The translations under genes and the position numbers were made by a program. From Citrus sinensis (taxonomy: Eukaryota; Streptophyta; Magnoliopsida; Sapindales; Rutaceae), in assembly GCF_022201045.2 (NCBI RefSeq), contig NC_068563.1, positions 1,178,001 through 1,242,000 on the forward strand: DNA of 64,000 bases. Direction: 5' to 3'. Positions 38,146 through 47,887 of the stretch are shown piece after piece (within the stretch, counting starts at the first letter, position 1; each line of letters starts with the position of its first letter). The notes beneath the pieces are model-generated. The model ran no database searches and was not told the DNA's origin. It was given only the letters and a program-made list of their open reading frames with translations.

Positions 38146-38227
38146 AGCTGTAACTTACTCCTCTCGTATGAACATTAACATAGTGGTGGGGTTCACTTGA
38201 TTTTTGTGAGAAGAGTAAGTTACAGCT
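38146..38227. repeat. 20-bp inverted repeat (hairpin)
   Basis: Left arm AGCTGTAACTTACTCCTCTC at 38146-38165. The right arm at 38208-38227 is its inverse with one mismatch. The spacer is 42 bp. Confidence 0.7.
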
Positions 38228-38269
38228 GGTTGTAACTTAGTTGGATCCAATTAGAATAAATTAAGATCA

Positions 38270-38400
38270 AAACAGAGAACGAGAATTAAAATAAATTGTT
38301 TACATTAACTGTAGGAATCAAAATGAATTGTATTACCATTAACGTATTTATTTTGTCTTGAAATTGTAAGTTGCCAAAATAACTTTATTTGATTATTGTC
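38270..38400. repeat. Fragment of dispersed GGAATC-type repeat
   Basis: AAATAAATTGTTTAC, then CTGTAGGAATC, ATGAATTGTATTACCATTAA and TTATTTTGTCTT. These run collinear with 52640-52730, indicating a shared repeat family. It lies immediately left of the nested Mutator-like structure. Confidence 0.55.
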
Positions 38401-38745
38401 ATTATTTGTTATAAGGGTTACTTTTGGCCTACCCCCTTCGTGAAGTGACAATCTTCAAATCGCCCCTCCTACTATTAAAAACATCAAGCTACCCCCTAAA
38501 ACTTATTTTTTTAAGTCATTGACCGCCGTTGACTCATAAAAGTACGAAAACACCCTTACCTTAACAGAATATTCTTGTAACGGCATTGTAAGGATAAAAA
38601 AAAAAAAGGTTGATGTGTGACTACTCATTGGAAAAAAAAAAAAAATTGATGTATGATTAGTCATTAAAAAATAAAGTGTTGAAATGACTTAATGAACCTA
38701 AATAAATTGATAGTTTTTCTAAATTAGACATTGTAATTAAATAAA

Positions 38746-38876
38746 GGGAAATTATCACTGGTATACCCTAAAATGTCACCGGTATCAAACATACTACAAC
38801 ACTTTTCACTTGTATCACTCGTACACCCTAAATTGACAAAAGATTTCTGGCGTCCACCTTTCCGTTTACTACCGTT
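38746..38876 (+). repeat. MULE left terminal inverted repeat (131 bp)
   Basis: Matches the reverse complement of 43767-43897 at 128 of 131 positions by my alignment. The inner boundary is ACTACCGTT. Confidence 0.93.
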
Positions 38877-38960
38877 AAGTTCTTAACGGAATTTGAGCAA
38901 AATGACTATTTTACCCTTTTAACTTAAAAAGACAAATTTGCCCTGAAAGTGAAGCAATTG

Positions 38961-39009
38961 AAAATGTAACCGTTGGGAGCCAATAACGGTTACATTTTTG
39001 GCTATATAA
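38961..39009 (+). promoter_or_regulatory. 14-bp perfect inverted repeat and TATA box of the MULE GRF gene
   Basis: AAAATGTAACCGTT (38961-38974) and its exact inverse (38985-38998) flank a 10-bp loop containing CCAAT. TATATAA follows at 39003-39009. AACGG resembles Myb/MSA-type cell-cycle elements. This is a likely promoter for the plus-strand ORF starting at 39233. Confidence 0.6.
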
Positions 39010-39041
39010 TGACCTAAAACACAACAACAAAAATAGTTTGC

Positions 39042-39107
39042 AACATTCAACCAATTTGCAACAAGAAATCAGCCAACATTCAACCAATTTGCAACAAAAA
39101 ATCAGCC
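39042..39107 (+). repeat. 33-bp tandem repeat in leader of the GRF gene
   Basis: Two adjacent 33-bp units beginning AACATTCAACCAATTTGCAA, with one mismatch. They lie just downstream of the TATA box, in the presumed 5' leader. Confidence 0.85.
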
Positions 39108-39232
39108 ACCACACACCTGATAATCTCTTTAAATTTAACCAATTTGCTACTCTTTTCCAACTAAAAACCAGAAGCACATTAACAAATCATTGATCCATCA
39201 CATGCCAAGCAATCACATGCCAAGCAATTCAT

Positions 39233-39613
39233 ATGAAAATGGCCTCCAGTGAAGCATCAAGTTCTGCTGATAGTGGACATACCAGATATTATAAAGTAAA
39301 ATGCCAACCAAAATACTGCAAGTGTGGCATGCAAGCAGTGGCTCTAGTGTCAACCACATTGCAAAACCCTAATGCAATGTTTTGGTCATGCAGGTGGAAG
39401 CATTATGGAGCGAGGCATTGTGGATTTTGGGAATGGTTCACTGTGGAATCTCTCATATATCCTAATATTGATGGCGCAATGCCAGGGCAAAACTTGAAGC
39501 TGAATGATGATTTGGTTAAGATAAAGAAAAGGCTAAAAAGCATCGAAGGAAAGCTTAAATGGATCCTAATTGTGCTAGTGTGTGTCTTTGTAATTGTCCT
39601 TATGAGAAAGTAA
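39233..39613 (+). CDS. MULE-encoded GRF-type zinc-finger protein with C-terminal membrane anchor (126 aa)
   Basis: A single-exon ORF inside the MULE on the strand opposite the transposase. Residues about 24-70 resemble a GRF-type zinc finger: Cys ligands probably C29, C31, C53 and C63, with CKCGMQAV, NPNAMFWSC and RHCGFWEWF blocks. Residues about 88-108 are charged and helical (NDDLVKIKKRLKSIEGKLKW). Residues about 109-123 are a hydrophobic anchor (ILIVLVCVFVIVLM) followed by RK. A Ser-rich N-terminus precedes the finger, and a second ATG lies at codon 3. It has its own TATA and leader. GRF fingers bind nucleic acid in other proteins; a role in transposition is inference. It could be a captured host gene or a native second MULE gene, analogous in position to mudrB but unrelated in sequence as far as I can see. 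Confidence 0.8.
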   Translation: MKMASSEASSSADSGHTRYYKVKCQPKYCKCGMQAVALVSTTLQNPNAMFWSCRWKHYGARHCGFWEWFTVESLIYPNIDGAMPGQNLKLNDDLVKIKKRLKSIEGKLKWILIVLVCVFVIVLMRK

Positions 39614-40032
39614 TGTAACACACAAAGTTTGTATTCAATAAATATTCAACAGTCATAATTATCAACTAAAATATTAATCTAATCATAACATATCCAAAAT
39701 ATGCAGATAGCAACATATCTCCTTCAAATACATATTCCAAAAACCAATTCGATAGCTTAGCTCATGCAAGAGCATAATTAAGTTCAGTTGATATCACATA
39801 ACTAGCATAACAGTTAAGGAAATTGAAGTTGATAGATTGTTTCCAACAAAACATTGCAAAATGAGCATCAAACTCATTACAAAGCACATGTGACAGTGGA
39901 TGCTTGTGATGGATTCTGTGATTGGCTGACTTGGGATAGGTTGACATGTGAAGTCTTTCCTATATTACAGAAAAGAAAATAAATTAAGCTCCTTATATTC
40001 AATTATGAAATATGATAAAAAAGAAACGAAAT

Positions 40033-42873
40033 TCAACCTCTTTTTTTGCTTGTTCCAGCAACTCCAACAGCGTTTGCGCTTTTTCTTTTCATCGATCCAG
40101 CACTGGAGCTTTTACTTCGATCACTTGGTACATGGTCTCTCCTCGCTGTATTTCTCGTTCTTGTTGGCTTTGATGGCTGGCTTAAAGGATCTGCTGACTG
40201 GCCTGAAGAATTTCCAATTGACAGCTGAAAAAACGTAACTTCTGTGTTAGATGACAATATAAACAATAAACATAAATGAATAAAACTAATGGACTAAATA
40301 GATACCTGAGAATTAGTGTTTGTAGCTTTGCTTGGCCTTGCAACCGATGGTCTCAATGGACAAGATCTTACATTGTGGTTCGAGCCACCACAAACCGAGC
40401 AATTGACAAAGAATCTCCTGCTGCGTTTTTGAGGTTCAGTGGCTGCTCTCTTCCTACATTTCTTTGGCCTTCCAATCTTTTTCCGCACAATTGGGGCATC
40501 AATTAAGGGCCTATCACCATGCTCCCATGTCCGCTCATCGGGAATTGGACTAAACATAACTGAATATGTATTAATGTAGGCTTGCTTGGTAAAGCAAAAT
40601 GGAATATACTCCTCAATTTCATGCCTTGCATAGCCTATGGCAGCCATAGCATGACAGCAAGGTAAGCCGGCAATTTCCCAAAACCCACAATCGCACGTCT
40701 TGTCCTCCAATTTCACTATAAACCTCCTAGCTGGATAATAAGATTTATCCATGACTTGAAAATTCAAGTCTCCCGAGGGTTGCACAATCATTTTTTCTCC
40801 TTTCTTGAAAGTTTGATCCAACTCTTTGTAAATCCGAGGAGCAATAGTTTTTTGCCAAGTATTTCCCTCATTTCTTCTCTTTGTAAATCTTCTCATCAGT
40901 CTGCATCTAATTTCCTCAAGCATTGACAAAGCAGGCCTATCTCTATAAGGCAAAATCCAACTGTTGAAGCACTCGGAGGCATTGTTATCAGTCTTTTCTA
41001 CCTTGCAGTTTCTGTCGTATGTATGCATAGACCAAGTGTATCCCTGCAGCTCTCTTTCCAACCAATTATATGCTGCTAACTTTTCCACTTTGATATGTGC
41101 CATTGCCTCCTCATAATCATGCTTGTTACTACTTTTTGCTGCCTTCCAAAAAAGAGTCCGCAAGTTGGCACCAGCATGTTCTTTCGCAAAATTAGCATAC
41201 ACATGCCTACAACATGCCCTATGATAGGCAGTAGGCCATGTGTTCGGAATTGCATTCAACAGCCCCTTTTGCCTATCACTAATAAATGTTACCTGTCTTC
41301 CATTATCTAAGTAGCTATGCAAATGATCAAGAAACCAAGTCCATGTTTCTGTGTTCTCAATCTCGCATACACACAATGCCAATGGAACTATCCCTTTATT
41401 AGCATCTGAAGCAACAGCAGCCAACAAAACTCCACCATATTTTCCCTTTAGGTGACACCCATCGATTCCAATGAACGGTCTGCAGCCATTCAGAAAAGCA
41501 TTTCTTTGTGCTGGAAATGCAACAAAAAATCTTTGAAATAGACATTTCTCTGGAATAGTGACTGCATCACATAACACTTTGCAAATGGCTCCTGGCTCAG
41601 CCCGATGAATAGCTGCAGCATACTGAAACAGCTTCTCATAGCCCTTCGAATGGTCACCATATACTAGAATCCTTGCTTTTTCTCTAGCCCTATACATTGT
41701 GAGCTTCTCAATCTTCAACCTGAATTTTTCTTGCATATAATTCTTGAGAAGAGATATCTTGACATTTGCATCAATAGCAACATGTCCCTTTATCATTTCA
41801 GCAACCCATGTTGAAGTAACTTTCACAGATTTCTTGGTAAGCTTGCACTCATGCTTCTTCTGATATTCCCGCAGCCAAAAACCATTCCTATCATTCAGTC
41901 TTGCACCTTTAACAAACCATGGACAGCTAGCCTCCTTACAAGTTGCAAAATATCTCCGCGGTTCACTATATTTTATGCTAATGTTAAACCCTTTCCTAAT
42001 CATAACCTCATGTAACACTTGTCTAAAGTGATTCACATCCCTAAACACATCACCTAATCTCAACCTATGTATCCCATCAGCATCTAATTTATACTCATGT
42101 TTCTCTAAATATTTTGTAAACTTCACACTGCCAAGATTGATGTCATCATCAGAAGAGTTCACAACCATTTCGACTGCCCTAGTGTCATCATCTAGTAAAC
42201 CATCTCCACCTCCGTTGCTATCACTCTCGCATTGGCTGTCCTCACTGCCCTCACTATCATCAATGTCATCAACAGACACAATATCATCAACAAGCATGGT
42301 AGGTATTGGTTGCACAACAGGTTCCTCACCATCATTGTCACTTCTTTTATCTGACCAATCTGATAATAGTTTGTCTTCATCAATTTCACCCTCATGAATA
42401 GTTGCAGTAGCTTCGTGTCCATAACCCCTTTGCATATCATCGAATTCATCTCTGTTACTCACCCCTTCTTGATCTGTATGCGTAACTTCTGGTGTACCTC
42501 CATCATTCAAGATATCTATAACTTCTGAAGACAGGTGTACTCCTAAGTTAAACAGCAATGATTGTATTAACGGAGCATCTAGATTTTGAGGGCATAAAAC
42601 AGGCACAACTTCAACTTCAAATGTAGTAACACCCATCAAATTATGAAACCCAAATAAACATTTCAACCCATATTCAGAATCTAAAACAACCTTGACTTTA
42701 CTATCTGGGTTCATAACAGTCAATAAGATTTTACCAACTGTATCTAACCCATGTACAGTAGTTATCTTCAATGCCTCAGCCTTTATTCTATCAACAGTCC
42801 AATCTTCAGGGTTAATCATACCGACATGATGTTTTTCTCCTTTGAAAGAAATCACTAGCTTCATTGTTGACAT
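40033..42873 (-). CDS. MURA-type Mutator-like transposase (2 exons, 919 aa)
   Basis: Catalyses excision and insertion of the surrounding MULE. Exon 1 is 42873-40306 and ends NTNSQ. Exon 2 is 40224-40033, beginning LSIGNSSGQ; the join is phase 0 with CAG|GTATCT and TTTTTTCAG borders. Domains: N-terminal PB1-like region (1-95); acidic linker (130-245); MuDR-type DNA-binding domain (about 248-345); MULE catalytic domain with D471 in GIDGCHLKG, D533 in SDRQKGL and probably E634 in NNASECFNSW; SWIM zinc finger C727, C729, C739, H741; AT-hook-like GRPKK (801-805); CCHC knuckle C825, C828, H833, C838. The basic Ser/Pro-rich tail ends TSKKRG. No internal stop or frameshift is present. If exon 2 is skipped, the frame ends three residues after the donor, giving 859 aa. 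Confidence 0.93.
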
Positions 42874-43278
42874 GTCTACTGTAATCCCAAAAATAACAGA
42901 ATGTGCTTAAATATGGATCCTTTAAGCTTTACACACACAGCGTAGGAAATAAATATCATACAATATGCAAAAAACCAGACCCTTAATATGCAAGTTGAAA
43001 AAAGCCCCAATTAGTTTTAACGAAATACATGTAACAGCCAACAGACCCTCAATATGCAAAAACCAGAACCGATATCATTTACCATATAAATGCACTTCTA
43101 TAAACCTAAAACATTGATCACATAAGAATATAAATAACCCAAAAAATAACCACTGCTTATTTCTTCGTTTTTAACATTCTAGGGTTTGTAACAAAAATTA
43201 AATTCCCATAAATTCGGATAATTTCAAATTATTTCTTACATCTATTGACTAAATAAGAGATAAGAGATATATTGCATG

Positions 43279-43280
<2 letters not shown>

Positions 43281-43318
<38 letters not shown>
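43281..43318. repeat. TA dinucleotide microsatellite
   Basis: About 19 uninterrupted TA/AT units, within the presumed MURA 5' UTR intron. Confidence 0.95.
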
Positions 43319-43321
<3 letters not shown>

Positions 43322-43575
43322 CATACCTAACAACTCGATGCTTCGCTCGCTGGATTCGATCGAAATCAGCTTACTCTTCTGTCAAGTTCCAAATCAATCT
43401 CCACAGCTATCACTTAAACTTGTTTGATGGTCAAATATTGAGGGTTTTTAGTAAAAAAATGGCAGGCATGCATACAGTCTTGCACCGGTTGTTCATATGC
43501 ATGCAAACTTCTCTCAGTGTGAATAAAGAATGGGGAGGATGGACCACTTCTGTCTGTTTGTCTTTGAGTTACAGT

Positions 43576-43707
43576 GAAACGATGTCGTTTCTTTGTAACT
43601 TTTTATTTTAACCAAAATAAAAAACGACGTCGTTTTGTCTTTTTGTTTTTTCTTTTTTGTTACAGTGAAACGGCAGTGTTTTCGGGGTATTAAAACGACG
43701 CCGTCTT
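43576..43707. promoter_or_regulatory. Array of three AAACGAYGYCGTTT-type palindromes
   Basis: GAAACGATGTCGTTTC at 43576-43591, AAAACGACGTCGTTTT at 43621-43636 (perfect palindrome) and AAAACGACGCCGTCTT at 43692-43707. They sit between the right TIR and the MURA leader. Candidate binding sites for transposase or bZIP-type factors. Confidence 0.5.
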
Positions 43708-43766
43708 TCTTTGCAGCCACTTCTTTATTAAAATACTATATTACCCCTATGACGTCAGCATGTCTC

Positions 43767-43897
43767 AACGGTAGTAAACGGAAAGGTGGACGCCAGAAAT
43801 CTTTTGTCAATTTAGGGTGTACGAGTGATACAAGTGAAAAGTGTTGTAGTATGTTTGATACTGATGACATTTTAGGGTATACCGGTGATAATTTCCC
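43767..43897 (-). repeat. MULE right terminal inverted repeat (131 bp)
   Basis: Partner of 38746-38876, with three mismatches over 131 bp. It is followed by the 9-bp TSD TTAAATAAA at 43898-43906. Confidence 0.93.
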
Positions 43898-43937
43898 TTA
43901 AATAAATTACAAGACATGCCATCATATGTAAATTACA

Positions 43938-44335
43938 ATAATGTCATCTTCGTCTTTTTCTTTTATTTCTCTTTATCTTTTTTTTTTCTCATCTTTACTC
44001 ATTTGTCTTTTCTTTTCATTTATTTTTTCCTCATCCTTACTCCTTCTTCATCTTTTTCTTCATTTTTTCTTTTTTTTTATGTACATGACTCTCGTAACTT
44101 TTTTTCTTTCCTTTCATTTTTCTCATCCTTACTCCTTCCTCTTTTCGTTTCTTTTTTTTTTCTCATCCTTATTTCTTCTTCGTCTTTTTCTTCATTTTTT
44201 TTTCTTTCACGTACATGACTCCAGTAACATTTTTTTCCTTTCATTTTTCTCATCCTTACTCCTTTCATTTGTTTGGTGGAACTCCAGTAGTATTTTTCTT
44301 TTGTTCTTTGATTTTTTTTTTATATCTATATTTTC
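43938..44335. repeat. Polypyrimidine minisatellite within outer element
   Basis: A nearly pure C/T plus-strand tract with imperfect tandem units of about 100-130 bp, built around TTTCATTTTTCTCATCCTTA and GTACATGACTC.AGTAAC. The overlapping long open frames (Phe/Ser/Leu only) are artefacts of composition. Confidence 0.75.
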
Positions 44336-44723
44336 TTTAAGTACCTTTACAAAATGAAAAAAGAATAATAATGATAATAATAAAGAGGCAAACTTCTAAA
44401 CTCCACGAATTTTACAATAATAATGATATTTGGGATTATTTAATTTTAGATTATAAATATTCTTTAATCTTGAACTAACCATATTATTAATAATAGAATG
44501 AATTTATTTTATTATTGTTTATTATTTTCAATTTGATGAATAAGCAAAGGATTTGAAAAGTTCTGGATTGTGTGCAATGACAATGATTTTGGTGAGAATG
44601 GTTTTGAAACTTTAGATTAAGTTTGTGGTTGCTTTTTTCTTTTGTTCTTTGATTTTTTTATCCATATATCTTTTTAAATACCTTTGCAAAAGGAAAAAAG
44701 AATAATAATGATTATAATAATAA
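44298..44723. repeat. Direct repeat pair, ~90 bp units
   Basis: 44298-44390 and 44639-44723 share CTTTTGTTCTTTGATTTTTT, TACCTTT.CAAAA and AAAAAAGAATAATAATGAT in order. A local duplication inside the outer Mutator-like element. Confidence 0.7.
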
Positions 44724-46119
44724 ATATAAAATGTAAAATATTATTCTTTTTCCATTTATAACTTTAATTAATTTCTTTATTTATTTTTTAAACACAAAAA
44801 ATTAAAATTTAATCAGTTTGAACAAAATTAGACATATAGGTGCAAAATAAAAATATTAGGGATGCATATCATAAATATTTTATGTGTGTTTTGAAAAACT
44901 TAGAAAGATTTGGGCCCATAAAAATTAACCCATATAAAGATTTGACTTTTTTTTTTTCCCGTTTTTTGACTGTTAGAGGAATGTAGAAATACTATTTTAC
45001 TCTTTTAGCCGTTAAAAATAACAAGCAGATAATGATTTTTGAGGAGTAATTTGATATTTTCATTAGTAAAGGAGACAATTTGAAAATTGTTACTTCGCGA
45101 TGGGGGCAGGCTGAAATTTACCCTTGTTATAACAACTGTGATTATTATTATTCAAAATAACAACAATATCATCATCATCATCAACAACAACAAAAATAAG
45201 AATAATAAGAATAGTAAAAATAATATAATATAGGGTGAAGTTATTTGCACTCTAAAAATTACTCTAAATACTCTAATTCTAATAAAAATATACATTACAA
45301 AAACACCCATCATATGATTTACTATTAAGGACAATTTATTATAAATCCATATTATATAATTAATTTGATTACCCATATAATATACTCATTTTCAATTTAC
45401 AATTTTCATACTTTAAAGCCTAAAAAACTTTTTCTTTTTCTTTTTGCTTTCGCCCTTCTTCATCTTCTTCATCTTCTCCGTCTGCTTTGGCCTTTCGTCT
45501 TCATCTTCCTCTTCTCTTCTTCTTCTTCTTCTCCTCCTTCTTTATCTTTTTTTTCCCAGTTAGTATTTATGAAAATATTATCATGTTATCATCGTAAGTT
45601 ATTTTGGATGTAAAGTTCAATATCAAACATAAATAAACAAAAAATTAATAATTAAAATTATGCAAATAATTTCTTTGCAACTTGACTTTATTATATTTTT
45701 GTAAGTATACATTAAACATCTTAAAATTAGTAGCTACATAATTTTATTTGTGTTTTAAATAAATAAAGTTAAGTAATTTAAATAAGGATCTTTTTAAGAT
45801 TTTAAAGAGTGTACAAAATAAAACTCAATTTTTTTTTATAATTAATATATGTATGTGAGAGTACTAAAGTGTTCAAAGTTATATAAGTGATAACTATAAT
45901 ATAGAATGTGAGACTTGTTTTTGGGGCTAAGGAATAATATAATATAATATAATAATATTTTAATTGAGAATTAGGTGACATTATGAACTCTGATTGAGGT
46001 AAAATGAGGAGTTCAAGAAATGAAAATTTGTTTTCCAATCTCACATGAAAATCAAGTTACCATTCGTTATTAAGGATGTCAAAAAATACTTGCCAAACTC
46101 GAGGTCCAATCTAGAACTT

Positions 46120-46330
46120 GAATTTTATAAAAAAAAAATTATAAGATATAAATTATTTGAAATAATCATATTTATTTAACCTATTCATTACATATATTTT
46201 AAATGTTCAAAGTTCATTTTTTCATATATAATTTTATTAAAATAAAATTATAAATTATAAAATAAATTAAAAATACACATATAAATATAATACTGTAAAA
46301 TATAAAATCAAGACACAAAAACTCCACAAA
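46120..46330. repeat. Dispersed AT-rich repeat, copy 1
   Basis: Collinear with 51440-51650. Both carry TTATTTGA, then CATTTATTATACATATA-type, TTTTCATAT, AAATTTTATT.AAATAAA and TACACATATAA blocks. Both sit between short GC-richer segments with CTCGA/CCGG motifs. Confidence 0.5.
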
Positions 46331-46644
46331 AAAAAACCAATCCTCAGCCTTTTTAAGCCCAACTCGAGTGTCCAAAAAACATACTCGAATCGGGTGTGAG
46401 CATTGCCATATCCAAGGCCAGACTCGAAATCTTTATTCTTAATCTAAAAAACATGCGAGTCCCATATATTTCATTTTCATTCTCACTTATATTTTAGCAA
46501 ATAAACATTGTCAATTATTCACATCCCAAATTTCAAAATTCCGAACTTCAATTCCCGAATTCAGATGTTTCATTTTCATATTCCCATTGTGGATTCCAAT
46601 TCTACACCATAAAGAAGTTTCTTGGCCTTAAATCTTGTGCAAGT

Positions 46645-46698
46645 AGAGTTTGAGGCTTTGAACCATTAGTTAGAGTTTGAGGCTTTGAACCATTAGTT
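46645..46698. repeat. 27-bp tandem repeat (2 copies)
   Basis: Two identical adjacent units beginning AGAGTTTGAGGCTTTGAACC, at 46645-46671 and 46672-46698. Confidence 0.9.
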
Positions 46699-47887
46699 GA
46701 GGTTGCAGATTCTCATAGCCGAAAAAGGAAAAAAAACGCATTTTCATTTTTGTCACGAAGCAAAGCATTAGAGGGGGTGGTGCACTTCGAAATCAAAATC
46801 AACTCCCATCTATGGCAAGTGAGACCGAATATTTCTATTGGTTTTCATACCCACTTTCAAACGCTAGAATTAATTGACCTTAAAAAGGATAAAGAACAGC
46901 ATACTTCTAACAAGAAAAAGGAATACAACCACCATCACCACCACCAAAAACAAATAGAAATTGAGGAATGGGCACTTTCAAAGAATATTCTGTCAATATT
47001 TTATACGCATACTTTATACACTCCATTACCACAACGCTCTCCACAATACACCGCCAATCTCTGTCTTTATCATTTTCAATCACAAGAATTTAGCAAATGC
47101 AAATTAACCACGAACAAAGGTAAAAGCTCAAAATACAGTAATTAGCTAGGGCTGGACCACCAATACAACCATAAGAGAGATGAAAAACTATGAAACTACC
47201 ATTATTGGGTAACTCTAACTCCAATTATTCATGTTCTCTGTGCGCCTATCTGTTTTAACCTTTCCAATAAAGAGAAAGTGAATCAATTCCCATGATCCCA
47301 GCTGTAAAATCCGTCCCCACAAATTGAAAGCAACTTGAAAAAGAAGCCCAAGGAAAAGCAAATAGGAAAAAAATAGTCTTCTTTTCATGGACCAATTTTC
47401 AAGTCTTATTCAAGACTTTCAAGGCTTCCTTCCCCCTTCTCCATTCATTCATGCCAAATAAAAAAAATCTCAAACCATTGCGTTAACATACAACCAGTAA
47501 TAAGTCAAAAGCTAAACTTAACCGAAATCAGCATGTATTGACATTATATTAATGTATAAACAGAGAGAGTTAACAAAATAAAGCACCCAAATATCAACAT
47601 TTTCTTTCATGTTGCATAATTCTCTCCACTGCCATCCTAGCAAAAACCCACCATATAACAACACTGATTTTGATTTTCGATTTTTGTAAACAAGAAAAAC
47701 AGAAACACTTCATTCAAACCCAACCACCATAAGATTGTGCGACTCGTAAGTCAAAGAAACATAATCCTTCATCGCGCGAGTCACCATCAACAAAGCAAAA
47801 AGAGCCAAAAGAAAAAAAAAACAAAAGCAAACACCTAAATAATGACACTAAAAAAAGTTTTTTTTTTTTTTAACTTAAAAGACCAAG

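Larger units (their letters stand above)
42874..43766 (-). promoter_or_regulatory. MURA promoter and 5' leader with probable UTR intron
   Basis: A minus-strand acceptor (TTACAG) lies five bases before the start codon. A donor TTAG|GTATGTTC lies near 43326. This gives a 5' UTR intron of about 450 bp that contains a TA microsatellite at 43281-43318. Three ACG-rich palindromes lie upstream of the leader. Confidence 0.5.
38746..43897. mobile_element. Apparently intact autonomous Mutator-like element (MULE), 5152 bp
   Basis: The terminal inverted repeats (38746-38876 and 43767-43897) are 131 bp each with only three mismatches, all in the outer 35 bp. The ends read GGGAAATTATCAC. A perfect 9-bp TSD, TTAAATAAA, is present at 38737-38745 and 43898-43906. 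Inside are an uninterrupted MURA-type transposase (minus) and a divergent GRF-type zinc-finger ORF (plus); the two 3' ends converge near 39.6-40.0 kb. Long nearly identical TIRs, intact TSD and intact ORFs all point to recent transposition. Confidence 0.93.
38415..45123. mobile_element. Old Mutator-like element with nested insertion (outer element)
   Basis: The left end at 38415-38515 and the inverted right end at 45023-45123 are about 70-75% alike by eye. Both contain a CCCCC...TCG.GAAGT.ACAAT motif and begin GGGT. A perfect 9-bp direct repeat, TTGTTATAA, flanks it at 38406-38414 and 45124-45132, which is the TSD length of Mutator elements. Removing the inner element and one copy of its TSD leaves about 1.55 kb without coding capacity, so the outer copy is a degenerate non-autonomous element. 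Confidence 0.72.
45133..47887. other. AT-rich intergenic region
   Basis: No supported gene. It contains a repeat at 46120-46330, a 27-bp tandem repeat at 46645-46698, and the 3' flank of the cold-shock gene. The frame at 46750-47145 has an His/Gln-rich low-complexity stretch and no recognised domain. Confidence 0.5.

Noticed and set aside
42137..42397. Ser-rich plus frame inside the transposase gene
   Set aside because: Antisense shadow of the acidic linker of the MURA protein.
43916..44357. Long plus-strand open frames rich in Phe, Ser and Leu
   Set aside because: They are translations of a polypyrimidine repeat in two frames, with no domain or conserved start.
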